DNA of 6,754 nt, taken from Pseudomonadota bacterium (GTDB taxonomy: Bacteria; Pseudomonadota; Gammaproteobacteria; SZUA-229). A program made the translations under genes and the position numbers. The notes below the pieces were generated by a model. The model saw only the letters and a list, made by a program, of their open reading frames with translations. It did not search any database and was not told the origin of the DNA. Of this stretch, positions 6,000 through 6,754 are shown piece by piece; the stretch's first letter is position 1; each line of letters begins with the position of its first letter. Where the stretch lies: positions 1 through 6,754 of the forward strand of contig JADFWE010000265.1 of NCBI GenBank assembly GCA_015222915.1, written 5' to 3'.

Positions 6000-6317
6000 T
6001 TATGCACTCGCATCGTCGATCATCTTCTTCAGATCACCGCTTTCGAACATCTCCAGCGTGATGTCACAGCCGCCGATCAGCTCACCATCGACATAGACCT
6101 GCGGAAAAGTCGGCCAGTCAGCATAACGCGGTAGATTCTGAAAGATCTCAGGATCAGCCAGTACATTGCAATAAGCAAACTCCTTACCGACCTGTTTCAG
6201 TGCTTCTACGGTACGACCGGAAAAACCACACTGCGGAAACTGCGGCGTACCTTTCATGTAGATCATCACCTTGTTGCCTTTAACCTGCTCATCAATTCTG
6301 TCTAATACATCTGCCAT
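6000..6317 (-). CDS. grxD: Monothiol glutaredoxin (Grx4 type)
   Basis: GrxD is a cytoplasmic CGFS glutaredoxin that binds a 2Fe-2S cluster together with glutathione and passes it to target proteins in Fe-S assembly and iron homeostasis. The 105 residues are near the E. coli length (115). The active site is CGFS at 30-33, preceded by MKGTPQFPQ (21-29). The glutathione-binding signatures follow: WPTFPQVYV (68-76, with the cis-proline of TFP) and GGCDI (82-86). K22 is the usual glutathione contact. The ATG at 6317 has AGG 8 nt upstream. A good -10 box lies about 34 nt further upstream, within a palindrome, so the gene probably has its own promoter. It is convergent with the response regulator and shares its terminator. 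Single-domain build and short length separate it from multi-domain CGFS proteins. Confidence 0.97.
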   Translation of the reverse strand: MADVLDRIDEQVKGNKVMIYMKGTPQFPQCGFSGRTVEALKQVGKEFAYCNVLADPEIFQNLPRYADWPTFPQVYVDGELIGGCDITLEMFESGDLKKMIDDASA

Positions 6318-6343
6318 ATCAAATACCTGTATTCATTATCGTA

Positions 6344-6362
6344 TCGGGGAATTATACCCCGA
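6344..6362 (-). promoter_or_regulatory. grxD promoter: perfect -10 box inside a palindrome
   Basis: On the minus strand the -10 box is a perfect TATAAT (6356-6351), 33 nt before the grxD start codon. It sits in the 7-nt loop of a perfect inverted repeat, TCGGGG (6344-6349) and CCCCGA (6357-6362). The -35 region is poor (GGTTTA at 17-nt spacing, 6379-6374), so an activator, or a repressor acting at the palindrome, is possible. It resembles no operator I can name. Confidence 0.55.
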
Positions 6363-6443
6363 GTCGCCCAAAATAAACCCTAACTACTGCTGGGTAAAAC
6401 AGATAATGGGGTTAAACCAAAAGATTTCAAGACCAATCCGTAG

Positions 6444-6469
6444 GTCGGGTTAGCGAACCGTAATCCGAC
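6444..6469. repeat. REP-like palindrome (GTCGGGTTA / TAATCCGAC)
   Basis: GTCGGGTTA (6444-6452) and TAATCCGAC (6461-6469) form a 9-bp stem with one G-T pair around an 8-nt loop, GCGAACCG. The wider sequence, TAGGTCGGGTTAGCG followed by CGTAAYCCGACA, resembles a dispersed palindromic repeat I recall from many environmental proteobacteria. It lies between the asparagine-synthase-like gene and grxD and has no T-run, so it is not an intrinsic terminator. Confidence 0.65.
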
Positions 6470-6490
6470 AATACACGGTCAGCACACCCA

Positions 6491-6754
6491 TTATTTGCTG
6501 ATATTTTGTTGCCACCACAGTTCAAGTGCGGCCAGATGCCATAACTTGCTGCCCTGTAGGCGGGTATGGTAATCATCCGGGTTTGCCAACAACTTCTCTA
6601 CGTAAGCCGGGTTATACAGACCACGCTGCTTCGCGCTGTCGCACAACAGGATCTCTTTCATGAAGTCGAGAAACTCGCCGCGCACGTATTTTAACGCCGG
6701 CATCGGGAAATAGGCTTTGCTGCGATTCACCACTTTGTCTGGCAGAAAACCGCG
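6491..6754 (-). CDS. asnO: Asparagine-synthase-like amidotransferase, probably for N-acetylglutaminylglutamine amide (C-terminal 87 residues)
   Basis: Only the C-terminal end is present; the gene enters from the right edge, and its codons are open from 6754 to the TAA at 6493-6491. The segment LPDKVVNRSKAYFPMPALKY matches the substrate-binding end of class B asparagine-synthase-like amidotransferases. YFPxPALKYVRG, then RGLYNPAYVEKLL and GSKLWHLAALELW, resemble the N-acetylglutaminylglutamine amidotransferase I recall from Pseudomonas rather than ordinary AsnB. That enzyme amidates the dipeptide N-acetylglutaminylglutamine with glutamine-derived ammonia to make an osmoprotectant, usually beside an acetyltransferase gene (ngg). 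The N-terminal glutaminase domain and most of the synthase domain are outside the window, so the specific substrate rests on a short stretch. A general asparagine synthase is the main alternative. Confidence 0.78.
   Translation of the reverse strand, partial: RGFLPDKVVNRSKAYFPMPALKYVRGEFLDFMKEILLCDSAKQRGLYNPAYVEKLLANPDDYHTRLQGSKLWHLAALELWWQQNISK

Overview
The window looks like a chromosomal housekeeping stretch from a gammaproteobacterium of moderate G+C. The Mpl, UbiX, PyrC (class II), RNase T, Grx4 and YcgN proteins all read as gammaproteobacterial types. From memory, two local gene orders also match pseudomonads: mpl next to ubiX, and pyrC next to rnt with grxD nearby. The repeat families are not typical of Pseudomonas. 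They suggest a repeat-rich environmental lineage, perhaps a sulfur oxidiser, but this is only a guess.

Positions 1-2895 hold a minus-strand gene cluster, probably an operon: a small multi-pass membrane protein of unknown function, mpl (murein peptide recycling), ubiX (prenyl-FMN synthesis for ubiquinone) and the start of a ycgN-type cysteine-cluster gene cut by the window edge. Arrays of the heptamer AAAAATG (minus-strand reading) sit at three borders in this cluster: the end of mpl, the start of ubiX and the ubiX-ycgN gap. A 40-bp gap then separates the cluster from plus-strand pyrC.

Positions 2936-5864 hold three plus-strand genes: pyrC (dihydroorotase), rnt (RNase T) and a two-domain response regulator. 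The regulator has an intact receiver domain and a GGDEF-type domain with a destroyed active site (DDNCF) but a correctly spaced RxxD inhibitory-site motif. Between pyrC and rnt lies a very long, nearly perfect palindrome built from degenerate 10-bp units. Six perfect TTGGCAG repeats and a strong bidirectional terminator follow the regulator.

Positions 6000-6754 hold minus-strand grxD (monothiol glutaredoxin) with a -10 box inside a GC-rich palindrome, a REP-like palindrome, and the C-terminal end of an asparagine-synthase-like gene. That last gene most resembles the amidotransferase for the osmolyte N-acetylglutaminylglutamine amide.

Most of the content is ordinary core metabolism. No complete novel system is evident. 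The items most worth a second look are the GGDEF-like regulator, the rnt leader palindrome and the heptamer arrays at gene borders.
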